This document shows, in pieces, positions 40,026 to 49,226 of a DNA stretch of 64,000 nucleotides. Position 1 is the stretch's first letter. Every line of letters starts with the position of its first letter. The stretch is taken from assembly GCA_035550655.1 (NCBI GenBank), contig DASZOU010000005.1, positions 62,001-126,000 of the forward strand. Reading direction: 5' to 3'. Source of the DNA: DASZTV01 sp035550655 (GTDB lineage: Bacteria > Actinomycetota > Actinomycetes > JAFAQI01). The notes under the pieces are model-generated. The model ran no database searches. It worked only from the letters and a program-made list of their open reading frames with translations, and was not told where the DNA came from. A program made the translations under genes and the position numbers.

Positions 40026-42707
40026 GTGCCCGGCAACGCTGCCTTCGGCCGTCGCGCCTTCCTGGCTGGATCGGCGGCCGGTGCCGCGTCGCTCGCGCTT
40101 CCGGCGTCCCCAGCCCGCGCAACCGTCGCGGCGGAACGCGGTCATCACCGCTACCCGATGCCGGTCAGCCCGTTCGGTGGTGAGCTGCAGTACTTCCGGA
40201 TGGCTCGCGGCGACGTCGCGACCCGGCTCGACCGGTGCCGGGACACGGCGTACTCCCTGATCCAGGCCTACGTCCCGTGGAACGTCCACGAGAACGTCGA
40301 GGGCCGCTTCGACTTCACGGGCAAGACCTCGCCGCTGATCGTCAACGACCACCTCGACCAGTACCAGATCGAGACGCCCGACCAGCAGATCGCCGACGGC
40401 GGGCCGGCGTCCTCGGTCGTTGCGAACACCGACCTCGTCGGCTTCCTCGACGAGTGCGCATCGCGACGGTTCCCGGTGATCCTGCGGCCCGGGCCGTTCA
40501 TCTCCGACGAGTGGCGCGCGGGCGGGCTGCCGGACTGGCTGCTGCTCGCCGGCGAGCCGGACATGTTCATCTACGGCCCGTACGGCGAGTCGCTGACCCC
40601 GGGCCTGCCGTTCAGCCCGCCGGTCAGCACCGTGACCGGCGGTGGCCCGCTGTACTACTTCTCCAGCCCCAGCTACGCGTCGCCGCAGTACCTCTCCGCG
40701 GTCCGCCGGTGGCTCCGCGCCTTCGTTGCCGCGGTTCGTCCCTACCTCGCCACCGAGGGCGGGCCGGTGGTTGCGCTGCAGGTGGACGACGAGTCGTGCT
40801 TCTTCTACCGGTTCGGCCCGTTCGAGGCCGACTACAACCCGCACTTCCTCGAGCGGTGGCGCGCGGCGGGTCACGGGCCGCCGCCGACCGACTGGTCGCC
40901 CCACTCGGGCGGGCCGGAGTCGCTGCGCCCGATGCTCGAGTGGCAGCGATACAAGGGGCGGGAGATCGCCCGCTATCTCGCGACGCTTGGGCGCGAGCTG
41001 CGCGCCGCGGGCGCCCGGCTTCCGATCACCCACGAGCTCGAGCTGCAGCTGAGCCCGCCTGCCGACCTGGCGGCGACGGCGGCAGAGCTGGTGCTCACCC
41101 CCGAGACATACCTCGGCGGCGCAGGCCCGGAGACGCTCGGAACCAGCGAGCTGTTGTTGCAGTGCGTGCGCGCGGCGTCCCGGCAGCGGATTCCGCTGTG
41201 GGCCACGGAGATGGACAACGGAGACGCGGCGCTCTACCACCTGCTGCTCGGTGAAGGTGTCGCCGGCGGTTTGCAGTTCACCTACACCGCCGGAGTCGAG
41301 GACGGCACCGAGTCCGTCCTCGCGCCGGTCGGCAGGATGCTGAAGGTCGGGGGTCCGTTGCTCGGCAGGGCGAAGCGGCACGCCGACGTCGCCATCGTCA
41401 TGGACCAGACGTTGGCGCACCAGCCTTACGGCACCGACCGGTGGGGTCTCGACCGTGACGGGCGCCGCGTGGTCGAGAACCACGTGCCGGCCCTCGCCGA
41501 GCTGCTGGTCCGTGCCGGCTACGCGTTCGACATCCTCGACCCCGCCGCGGCGGTGCCGACCGACTACGACCGATATCGCACGATCCTGCTCGCGAGCGCC
41601 GACTCCCTCGCCCGCTCGGCGCAGCAGGCGCTGGCCCGCTACCTGCGACGAGGCGGGCGACTGGTGTGCTGGCCGGCGCCGCCGACCCGCGACGAGTGGC
41701 TGCAGCCGTGCCGCGTGCTCGCGGACCTGATTGACGCGAAGGTGGCCGGGACCGATAACCACGACGGCAGGCGAGCCCGAGTGGCAGGGGTTGCCGGCGT
41801 GCCGCTGTGGCGCGGCGTCACCTTCTTTCACCCGCGCCGCGGCGACCGCGCGATCGCCGAGGCCGGTGGGCGGGTCTGCGGCTACCGCCGCCGCGTGGGC
41901 AAGGGCGGCGCCCTCGTGATCGGCGGCTGGCTCGCCGCGGACTCGGTCATCGGCCGCGGCGGAGAGGTGTTCGACTCCGCGGCCATCCCCGAGTCGGCCG
42001 ATCCGCTCGCCGCGGTGACCACCGCCGGCGCGGCGCTCGCCGAGAAGGCGTTCGGCGGGCTTGCGCCCGCGGTCGCCGGGCTGCTCGGGGAGCCGCTTCC
42101 CGGCGGTGCGCCGCAGGAGGCGATCGTCTACGCCTACACCAACCAGCGGCGCGGCGGCGAGGTCGTCTCCGGCGGTGTGCTCGCGTACTTCGACGGTGAG
42201 CGTTCCGTCGGGTTGGTCGAGGTCAACACCACGACGGAGGCGGCCGGCGTCGCGCGCTTCCCGTACCACCCGGTGCTGCCGAAGCACGTCGACGCGGTAC
42301 GCCGGCTGATCGGCCGGCCGCCGCGGGTGAGGGTGAACGACCCGCATGTGCAGGCGCGGGTCCTCGACGGCCCGGCCGGGGCAGGCGGTCCCGCGACCGT
42401 CGTACTGGTGAACCGCTGGCCGCAGCGGGCGTCGGTGCGCGTCCGGGTCCGCGCGGCGGGCCGCGACGTGCGGATGTCGGTGCGGCTACCGGCAACCACG
42501 GGCTTGGCCTGCCCGGTGGGCTGGCCGCTGCCGCACGGCTGGATGTTGCAACAAGCGAGCGCGTCGCTCACCGGGATCGACCGAGCCGACGGAGTCCTCC
42601 GGTTGCGGTTCTTCGCACCGGCGGGCGGCACGGCGGTGCTGAGCCGCAACTCGATGCGGCGGCGGCTCCGGTTGCGTGTGGGCGAGCACTGGGTCGTGCT
42701 CGACTGA
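40026..42707 (+). CDS. Tat-exported GH35-like beta-galactosidase family protein
   Basis: 893 aa with a twin-arginine signal peptide (GRRAFLAGSAAGAASLALPASPARA, residues about 8-32). A GH35-type TIM barrel (about 40-400) includes SLIQAYVPWNVHENVEGRF, RPGPFISDEWRAGGLPDWL and the acid/base block ALQVDDESCFF, where family members normally read QxENEY; the Glu is kept, its Asn neighbour is Asp. A Glu in LWATEMDNG is the candidate nucleophile. The C-terminal half carries a GATase-like/A42 fold and beta domains. GTG 40026. Probably a secreted glycosidase on plant or microbial galactosides; the variant motifs leave activity uncertain. Confidence 0.8.
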   Translation: MPGNAAFGRRAFLAGSAAGAASLALPASPARATVAAERGHHRYPMPVSPFGGELQYFRMARGDVATRLDRCRDTAYSLIQAYVPWNVHENVEGRFDFTGKTSPLIVNDHLDQYQIETPDQQIADGGPASSVVANTDLVGFLDECASRRFPVILRPGPFISDEWRAGGLPDWLLLAGEPDMFIYGPYGESLTPGLPFSPPVSTVTGGGPLYYFSSPSYASPQYLSAVRRWLRAFVAAVRPYLATEGGPVVALQVDDESCFFYRFGPFEADYNPHFLERWRAAGHGPPPTDWSPHSGGPESLRPMLEWQRYKGREIARYLATLGRELRAAGARLPITHELELQLSPPADLAATAAELVLTPETYLGGAGPETLGTSELLLQCVRAASRQRIPLWATEMDNGDAALYHLLLGEGVAGGLQFTYTAGVEDGTESVLAPVGRMLKVGGPLLGRAKRHADVAIVMDQTLAHQPYGTDRWGLDRDGRRVVENHVPALAELLVRAGYAFDILDPAAAVPTDYDRYRTILLASADSLARSAQQALARYLRRGGRLVCWPAPPTRDEWLQPCRVLADLIDAKVAGTDNHDGRRARVAGVAGVPLWRGVTFFHPRRGDRAIAEAGGRVCGYRRRVGKGGALVIGGWLAADSVIGRGGEVFDSAAIPESADPLAAVTTAGAALAEKAFGGLAPAVAGLLGEPLPGGAPQEAIVYAYTNQRRGGEVVSGGVLAYFDGERSVGLVEVNTTTEAAGVARFPYHPVLPKHVDAVRRLIGRPPRVRVNDPHVQARVLDGPAGAGGPATVVLVNRWPQRASVRVRVRAAGRDVRMSVRLPATTGLACPVGWPLPHGWMLQQASASLTGIDRADGVLRLRFFAPAGGTAVLSRNSMRRRLRLRVGEHWVVLD

Positions 42708-42709
42708 GG

Positions 42710-45304
42710 TCAGGTGGTCGACAGCAGCAGCGCGACGGGGAGGTCCGACAACACATCGGCAACCGCGATGGTGGTGTCGGACGCCGGGTGTTGCGTCTGC
42801 GTCAGGGCGTCCACGAAGGGCCGGCCGGCAAGTGACAGCAGCTGCAGCCTGGTCTCCTGCCATGCCTCCTGCCCGACGGGGAAGCGGTCGCGGGCGAGCG
42901 CCCAGCTGAGCCGCGGGGCCACCACGATCGCCGTCGCGGACTCGTCGACCCGCGCGAAGCTGACGACGTGCTTCGCGGCCGGACCGGTGGCCGTGATGGG
43001 CAGGTACCGGCCTTCCTTGAACAGCTCACGAAGGCGCCGCCGTGCCTGCAGCGCGGCACGCACGACGGATTGCTTGACCCGGCCGTCGCGCCAGCTCGAG
43101 AGCAAGGCACGCGGGTCTTCCGCCTCGCACGCGTCGAGCGCCGACACGTGATGCGCGAGGTCGAAGGGGCGCCGGTTGTCGGGATCCACCATGGCGAGCA
43201 ACCACAGGTCGTCCGACTGGTAGATGTCGGGTACGCCGGGCGCGGTCGCTCGCAGCAGCACGGAGGTGAGGGAGTTCGTCGCTCCCGCGACGGCGATCTC
43301 GGCGACGACGGCTTCGAGCCGGGAGCGGCACTCGCTGTCGCTCATCACGCGGGCAGCGAGTGCCTGAAGCGCCGCCTCGTATGACTCGTCCGGCTGCAAC
43401 CAGCTGCTGTTCCGCTTCGCCTCCCGTGCCGCCTTGACGAGATGGTCCTGGACCCGGCTGAGATAGTGATCGTCGGCGGGACGGTCCACCGGCCAGGTGC
43501 CGACCAGGGTCTCGTAGAGGTAGCGACGGTCGGCGGCGTCCGGAGCGTCGGCCTGCGTCCGCTCGTCGAGGGCGGCGACCGCCACCTCCCACTGGTCCGG
43601 CAGCTCCGAGAGCACGGCCAGCCGGCAGCGGACGTCGTGGCTGCGCTTGCTGTCGTGGGTGGACAGCGCGCTCAGTCCCAAGCGGCTCGACTCGAACCGC
43701 CGGCGCATCTGTGCGTGGAACTCCTCGAGGGTCACTGCCGGCCGGTCCGGCTGGCTGCCGACGTCGGCGGCCGCGAGCAACGTTCCCGGCGTGTACAGCG
43801 CGGTGTCCTCGACGCCCTTAGCCGTGATCGCCGGGGTGAGCTGCTGCCAGCCGGCGACCGCCTCCCATCCGATCGCTCCCCAGTCGGTCGATCCTCTGAG
43901 GACCGCCATCACCTGGTCGAGCGCGATGCCCTCCCGGTCGGACAGCTCGGGCCGGGCAGCGGCCGCGGCCTCCTCGAGTCGGCGACGGTCGGCGACGGAC
44001 AGTCGCTCGCCGGGACGGCGGTAGGTGCGATAGACGTCGAGCTGCGCGCACAGCTCCTGGACGGCGACCGAGATGTCAGCGGGGTTCGGCCGCGACGGGG
44101 TGCCGAGCGGGACCGCCCGCGTGATCCGAGTGCTGACGTAGCCGAGCCGCGCGGGGAACAGCGCGTCGATCATCCGCCGCTTCGCGTCAACCCCGCGCTG
44201 CCGGAACGAGCGGTCGTCTCCGGTTGCCCTCGCTGCCGCCGCTGCCATCGCCGCGGCGCCGGCGGGATCGATCAACAACCCCGTCATGAGCGCCGCGAAC
44301 TCATATCCGGTGGTGCCCTCGACCGGCCACGCGGGCAGGGTCTCGTCGTGCTCCAGGATCTTCTCGACCAGGATGACCGGGCGATTGCGTTGTCCGGCCG
44401 TGGCGCGGTCGAGCGCATCACGCAGCCGGACGAGGTACTGCGCCGGGTCGCGCAACCCGTCGATGTGGTCGACCCGCACACCGACCACCCGTGGGTCGGC
44501 GGCGAGCTCGAGCACCAGCTGGTGGGTGAGCGCGAAGACCTCGGGGTCCTCCTGACGGACGCCGATCAGGTCGTTGATGTCGAAGAACCGGCGGTAGTTC
44601 ACGGCGTGGGCGGCGCTGCGCCAGTCGACCATCCGGTAGTGCTGGTGGGACAGCAGCAGCTCGAGCTGCCGCCTCGCCACCGGCTCCTTCATGTCGTCGG
44701 CGTCGGCGAGGTCGGCGGCGATGTCCACATCCTCCGCCGGATCGAGCGGCAGTCGCAGGTCGTCGTAGCCGAGCTCGTAGCCCGAACCCGCCTTGCTCCG
44801 GAGCAGCCGGATCCGTCCGGCGTCCAGCACCACTGACAGCGGTGCGTCCAGCACCGGCAGCACCACGGCGTTGTCGGCGGCGTCCCAGGCGATGTCGAAC
44901 ACGGCGGCGTACGGCGACCGGCGGCCGCGGCGCAGCACGTCGGCGAACATGACGTTCTCCACCGACGCCGCCATGTGGTTGGGCACGATGTCGATCAGCA
45001 GTCCCATGCCGTGCCGGCCGAGAGTGTCCAGCAGCCCGTCGTAACCGGCGCGGCCGCCGAGCGCCGGATCGATGACGTTGGGGTCCACGACGTCGTAACC
45101 GTGCCCGCTGCCCTGGCGGGCCCGGGCGATCGGCGAGACGTACAAGGTTTCCACGCCCAGGTCGGCGAGGAACGGCACGATGTCGGCGGCTCCCGCGAAG
45201 CCGAGGCCGTTCAGCTGCAGGCGGTACGTCGACCCGAGGGGGCGCGGCGCGCGGTCGGCACCCTCCGGATCACGCTCGCTCAGCGCGGGTTCTCGTTGTG
45301 GCAC
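42710..45304 (-). CDS. treY: Maltooligosyltrehalose synthase
   Basis: About 864-aa GH13 intramolecular transglucosylase that turns the reducing end of maltodextrins into a terminal trehalose unit. The catalytic blocks are GVRVDHIDGLRDP (nucleophile), VEKILEHDE (acid/base) and THDSKRSHDVR; the TreY-type opening STYRLQLNGLGFAGAADIVPFL is present. GTG 45304 is the best start before the fold and overlaps treX by about 25 nt; other non-ATG starts are possible. It is the distal gene of the seven-gene glucan/trehalose operon and works with TreX and TreZ. Its stop faces the GH35-like gene's stop 2 bp away. Confidence 0.93.
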   Translation of the reverse strand: MPQREPALSERDPEGADRAPRPLGSTYRLQLNGLGFAGAADIVPFLADLGVETLYVSPIARARQGSGHGYDVVDPNVIDPALGGRAGYDGLLDTLGRHGMGLLIDIVPNHMAASVENVMFADVLRRGRRSPYAAVFDIAWDAADNAVVLPVLDAPLSVVLDAGRIRLLRSKAGSGYELGYDDLRLPLDPAEDVDIAADLADADDMKEPVARRQLELLLSHQHYRMVDWRSAAHAVNYRRFFDINDLIGVRQEDPEVFALTHQLVLELAADPRVVGVRVDHIDGLRDPAQYLVRLRDALDRATAGQRNRPVILVEKILEHDETLPAWPVEGTTGYEFAALMTGLLIDPAGAAAMAAAAARATGDDRSFRQRGVDAKRRMIDALFPARLGYVSTRITRAVPLGTPSRPNPADISVAVQELCAQLDVYRTYRRPGERLSVADRRRLEEAAAAARPELSDREGIALDQVMAVLRGSTDWGAIGWEAVAGWQQLTPAITAKGVEDTALYTPGTLLAAADVGSQPDRPAVTLEEFHAQMRRRFESSRLGLSALSTHDSKRSHDVRCRLAVLSELPDQWEVAVAALDERTQADAPDAADRRYLYETLVGTWPVDRPADDHYLSRVQDHLVKAAREAKRNSSWLQPDESYEAALQALAARVMSDSECRSRLEAVVAEIAVAGATNSLTSVLLRATAPGVPDIYQSDDLWLLAMVDPDNRRPFDLAHHVSALDACEAEDPRALLSSWRDGRVKQSVVRAALQARRRLRELFKEGRYLPITATGPAAKHVVSFARVDESATAIVVAPRLSWALARDRFPVGQEAWQETRLQLLSLAGRPFVDALTQTQHPASDTTIAVADVLSDLPVALLLSTT

Positions 45305-47406
45305 AGCAGCATCGTCGAGTGGCCGGCGAGGTTCACGGCCGGAGTCCGAATGGTGCGCTGGCCGGGACGGGCGGTCGAGAACAGCTCCTCCCATACGCCG
45401 GGGCGTTCGATCTTCGGCAGCGTGTAGGAGCGTGGTGAGGCGCCGGCGTTGAGCAGCCAGAACAGCGTCTCGCCGACGAGGGCACGGCCCCGTTCGTCGA
45501 TCTCGTCACCGGCGCGTCCCGGCATCAGCATGCCGATGGCGCGGTTGTCGGCATCCGCCCAGTCCTCATCCGTCATCTGTTGCCCGTCCGGCCGGATCCA
45601 CACCACGTCCGGATCGCCGCCCGGAGTGTCGGCCGCGCCGGCGAAGAAGTGGCGGCGTCGCAGCACCGGATAGCGGTGCAGGATGCTGATCAGGCCACGG
45701 GTGAAGTCGTAGAGCGACTGGGCCGGCTCGTCGATCTCCCAGTTGAGCCAGCTCAGCTCGCTGTCCTGGCAGTAGGCGTTGTTGTTGCCGTGCTGCGTCC
45801 GGCCGATCTCGTCGCCGCCGAGGATCATCCGGACGCCCTGCGAGAACATCACGGTCGCGAGCATGTTCCGCTTCATGCGCTCCCGCTGCCGCTGGATCCG
45901 CACCGACTCAGTCTCGCCCTCCACTCCCCAGTTGCAGCTGTTGTTGTCAGCCGTGCCGTCCTGGTTGTCCTCGCCGTTGGCTTCGTTGTGCCGCTCGTTG
46001 TAAGTGACGAGGTCGGTCAGGGTGAAGCCGTCGTGACAGGTCACGAAGTTGACGCTGGCGTACGTCGTGCGCCGGCTCGGCGCGAAGATGTCGCTCGAGC
46101 CCGACAGCCGCGAGGCGACCTCAGGGACCATGCCCGGATCGCCGCGCCAGAACTTGCGGATGCTGTCGCGGTACTGGCCGTTCCACTCCGACCACCGCTG
46201 CGGGAACCGGCCGAGCTGGTAGCCGTCCGGGCCGACGTCCCAGGGCTCGGCGATCAGCTTCACCGTCGACAGGACAGGGTCCTGCTGCACGATCTCGAAG
46301 AAAGCGCTGGGCGGTCCGCCCTCGTCTTCGTAGCCGCGCACCAGAACCGGGGCCAGGTCGAAGCGGAAGCCGTCGACGTGCATGTCGGTGACCCAGTAGC
46401 GCAGGCTGTCCATGATCAAGCCGACGGTCCGCGGATGCAGGATGTTGAGGCTGTTTCCGGTCCCGGTGAAGTCGAGCATGTAGCGGCGGTCGTCAGGCGA
46501 GAGCCGGTAGTACGCCGCGTTGTCGATGCCGCGAAGCGACAGCGTCGGACCGAGGTGACTGCCCTCGGCGGTGTGGTTGTAGACGACGTCGAGGATGACC
46601 TCGAGCCCGGCGCGGTGAAGCGTCTTCACCATCGACTTGAACTCGGCCACCTGCTCGCCCAGGCCACCGCCGGTCGCATAGCCCACATGCGGCGCGAGGA
46701 ACCCGATCGAGTTGTACCCCCAGTAGTTGGTCAGGCCGCGGTCGATGAGGTCGCGTTCCGGCAGGAACTGGTGCACGGGCATCAGCTCGACGGCGGTCAC
46801 GCCAAGGGTCGTCAAGTGGTCGATGACGGCGTCGGAGGCGAGCCCGAGGTACGTTCCGCGCAGCTCCTCCGGTACCTGCGGGTGCCGCTTGGTCATGCCA
46901 CGGACGTGGCACTCGTAGATCACGGTCCGGTTCCACGGCGTGCGTGGTGAGCGGTCGTCGCCCCACGTGAACGCCGGGTCGACCACGACGCATTTCGGCA
47001 TGGCGCCCGCGGAGTCGCGGTCGTCGCGTGACATGTCGGCGTCGGGGTGACCGATCGTGTAGCCGAACAGGTCATCGCTCCACTTGATGTTCTCGGTCAC
47101 CGCCTTCGCGTAGGGGTCGATGAGCAGCTTCGCGGGATTGAATCGATGACCCTCGCCCGGCTCGTACGGGCCGTGCACGCGGTAGCCGTACAAGGTGCCG
47201 GGCCGTGCGTCGGGCAGGTACACGTGCCACACATCGTCGGTCACCTCGGGTAGCGCGATCGTCTCCACGGCTTGCGCGGCATCCGGCGCATCGAACAGGC
47301 ACAGCTCGACCCGAGTCGCGTGCTCGGAGAACAATGCGAAGTTCACGCCCTCGCCGTCCCAGGTCGCGCCGAGCGGGTACGCCGAGCCGGGCCAGGTCCG
47401 CATCAT
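45280..47406 (-). CDS. treX: Glycogen debranching enzyme
   Basis: 708-aa GlgX/TreX-type isoamylase that cleaves alpha-1,6 branches of glycogen-like glucan. An N-terminal CBM48 (about 5-130, SAYPLGATWDGEGVNFALFSEHA in two segments) precedes the GH13 barrel with GFRFDLAPVL (nucleophile), LIAEPWDVG (acid/base) and VTCHDGFTLTDLV. ATG 47406 overlaps the treZ stop (ATGA). It feeds linear maltodextrin to TreY and also to MalQ. Placement with treY and treZ favours the name treX over glgX. Confidence 0.95.
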   Translation of the reverse strand: MMRTWPGSAYPLGATWDGEGVNFALFSEHATRVELCLFDAPDAAQAVETIALPEVTDDVWHVYLPDARPGTLYGYRVHGPYEPGEGHRFNPAKLLIDPYAKAVTENIKWSDDLFGYTIGHPDADMSRDDRDSAGAMPKCVVVDPAFTWGDDRSPRTPWNRTVIYECHVRGMTKRHPQVPEELRGTYLGLASDAVIDHLTTLGVTAVELMPVHQFLPERDLIDRGLTNYWGYNSIGFLAPHVGYATGGGLGEQVAEFKSMVKTLHRAGLEVILDVVYNHTAEGSHLGPTLSLRGIDNAAYYRLSPDDRRYMLDFTGTGNSLNILHPRTVGLIMDSLRYWVTDMHVDGFRFDLAPVLVRGYEDEGGPPSAFFEIVQQDPVLSTVKLIAEPWDVGPDGYQLGRFPQRWSEWNGQYRDSIRKFWRGDPGMVPEVASRLSGSSDIFAPSRRTTYASVNFVTCHDGFTLTDLVTYNERHNEANGEDNQDGTADNNSCNWGVEGETESVRIQRQRERMKRNMLATVMFSQGVRMILGGDEIGRTQHGNNNAYCQDSELSWLNWEIDEPAQSLYDFTRGLISILHRYPVLRRRHFFAGAADTPGGDPDVVWIRPDGQQMTDEDWADADNRAIGMLMPGRAGDEIDERGRALVGETLFWLLNAGASPRSYTLPKIERPGVWEELFSTARPGQRTIRTPAVNLAGHSTMLLCHNENPR

Positions 47407-49226
47407 GCGCGGGCCGTCTCGGCCGGGTCGCCCCAGCACACTGCGAACCCCCACGGCGCCAGCGGAACCCGGCCGCCGACCACGACGAGACCGGGGGTCG
47501 GCTCGCCGTCCTCCGGCGGCAGCTCGGTGGAGTCGAGCAGCCGGCGCCACGTGGCCGAACCGGGGAGGGTCGCTTGCGCGGGCTGCTCCCCGAAGTTCAT
47601 CGCGATGGCGCTCTCAGCGGTGCCGTGCCGGCGGTAGACGACGATGACCTGCCCGGCTACGTATCCGACGGACTCGTCGGCTTCGGTGTCGTGAAGAAGG
47701 GGGTGGCCGCGTCGCAGCGCGAGCAGCTGCCGCACCAACGCGAGCATCGCCGCACCCTCGGGGCTCTCGCGCCGGGCACGGTCCAGCTTCGCCCGCTCGA
47801 ACGTCTCGGGAGCGGCTGGATCGAACTCGTCGGTGGCCCGGGCGAACTCCGCCGCCCGGCCCCGGCGGACCGCGTCGAGGAGTCCCGGATCGCTGTGGTC
47901 GACGAAGTACGGGAACGGGCGCGTCTCGGCGTACTCCTCTCCCATGAACAGCAACGGCACGTTGGGGGCGAGCAGAACGGCCGCAGTGGCCAGCCGCGCC
48001 TTACGCGGGTCGAGCAGGGTCGACAGCCGCTCGGCGCCGGCGCGGTTGCCGACCTGGTCGTGGTTCTGCGCGAACACCACCAGCCGGTCCGCGGGCGTGC
48101 TCGGGGCGTAGCTGCCGTGCCGGCGACCGCGGAAGCGGGAGTACTCACCGCGGAACACGAAGCCGTGGGTGTAGGCGGTCGCGAGCTGCTCCAGGGTGCC
48201 GAAGTCCTGGTAGTAGCCCTCACGTTCGCCGGTGAGCACGGCGTGCAGCGCGTGATGGAAGTCGTCGTTCCACTGCAGGTCGAAGCCCAGGCCGCCGACC
48301 TCTGCGGCCGAGACGACGAGCGGGTTGTTGTCGGCGCTCTCCGCGATGCAGACGAAGCGGCGGCCGAGCCGGTCTCCCAGTGCGCCGATGGCCGCTGTCA
48401 GCTCGCGGAGGAACGGCGAGGCGGTCGGGTCGACGATGCCGTGGACGGCGTCGAACCGGAGCCCGTCCACGTGGAAGTCACGCAGCCACATCAGGGCGTT
48501 CTCGGTGAAGTAGCGCCGCACCTCGTCCGAGCCGGCTTCCGAGAAGTTCATCGCCGGACCCCACGGAGTTGCGTAGGTGTCCGTGACGTACGGCGCGAAG
48601 TGCTGATGAACCGCGCCCTCGGGCCCGAGGTGGTTGTAGACGACGTCGAGGATCACCGCGAGGCCGGCTCGGTGACACGCGTCGACGAAGCGTTGGAAGG
48701 CGGCCGGGCCGCCGTAGCCCTCGTGGACCGCGAACGGGAAGACTCCGTCGTAGCCCCAGTTCCGCATGCCGGAGAAGGCAGCGATGGGCATCGGCTCGAC
48801 CGCGTTAACCCCCAGCTCGACCAGCTCGTCGAGGTGCTTGGCGGCCGCGTCGAACGTTCCGTCCTCGGTGAACGTCCCGACATGCAGCTCGTAGATCACG
48901 AGGTCGGCCGGCGCCGGCGCGACGAACGCCGCGTCCTGCCACACATGGGCACCGGCGTCGAACCCGCAGGACGGCCCGTGCACGCCCTCCGGTTGCCGGC
49001 GCGAGGCCGGGTCGGCGTACGCCTTGCCGTCGGGCAGCACGAACCGGTACGTCGGCTCGCGGTCGAGACCGCTCACCTGGCCCTGGTGGTAGCCGTCGGC
49101 CGCCGGTTCCAGGACGATCTCGCGCGGTTCCGGCTCCTCGATGCGTAGAGCGACCCGGTCAGCGTCAGGGGCCCACACCGCGAAGGCCCAGTCGCCGTTG
49201 TCGAGCCGGCTTGCGCCCAGCCTCAT
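47403..49226 (-). CDS. treZ: Maltooligosyltrehalose trehalohydrolase
   Basis: 607-aa GH13 hydrolase that releases free trehalose from maltooligosyltrehalose. It has an N-terminal CBM48-like domain (MRLGASRLDNGDWAFAVWAPDA), then the barrel with GLRFDAVHGI, CIAESADNNP and NHDQVGNR; the TreZ-type NFSEAGSDEVRRYF stretch is clear. ATG 49226 overlaps the glgB stop (ATGA). It operates immediately downstream of TreY in the pathway. Confidence 0.95.
   Translation of the reverse strand: MRLGASRLDNGDWAFAVWAPDADRVALRIEEPEPREIVLEPAADGYHQGQVSGLDREPTYRFVLPDGKAYADPASRRQPEGVHGPSCGFDAGAHVWQDAAFVAPAPADLVIYELHVGTFTEDGTFDAAAKHLDELVELGVNAVEPMPIAAFSGMRNWGYDGVFPFAVHEGYGGPAAFQRFVDACHRAGLAVILDVVYNHLGPEGAVHQHFAPYVTDTYATPWGPAMNFSEAGSDEVRRYFTENALMWLRDFHVDGLRFDAVHGIVDPTASPFLRELTAAIGALGDRLGRRFVCIAESADNNPLVVSAAEVGGLGFDLQWNDDFHHALHAVLTGEREGYYQDFGTLEQLATAYTHGFVFRGEYSRFRGRRHGSYAPSTPADRLVVFAQNHDQVGNRAGAERLSTLLDPRKARLATAAVLLAPNVPLLFMGEEYAETRPFPYFVDHSDPGLLDAVRRGRAAEFARATDEFDPAAPETFERAKLDRARRESPEGAAMLALVRQLLALRRGHPLLHDTEADESVGYVAGQVIVVYRRHGTAESAIAMNFGEQPAQATLPGSATWRRLLDSTELPPEDGEPTPGLVVVGGRVPLAPWGFAVCWGDPAETARA

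Noticed and set aside
39978..42347. Extension of the crotonase frame to 1066 codons
   Set aside because: The added part is antisense to the GH35-like gene and motif-free; the crotonase fold begins at GTG 39977.
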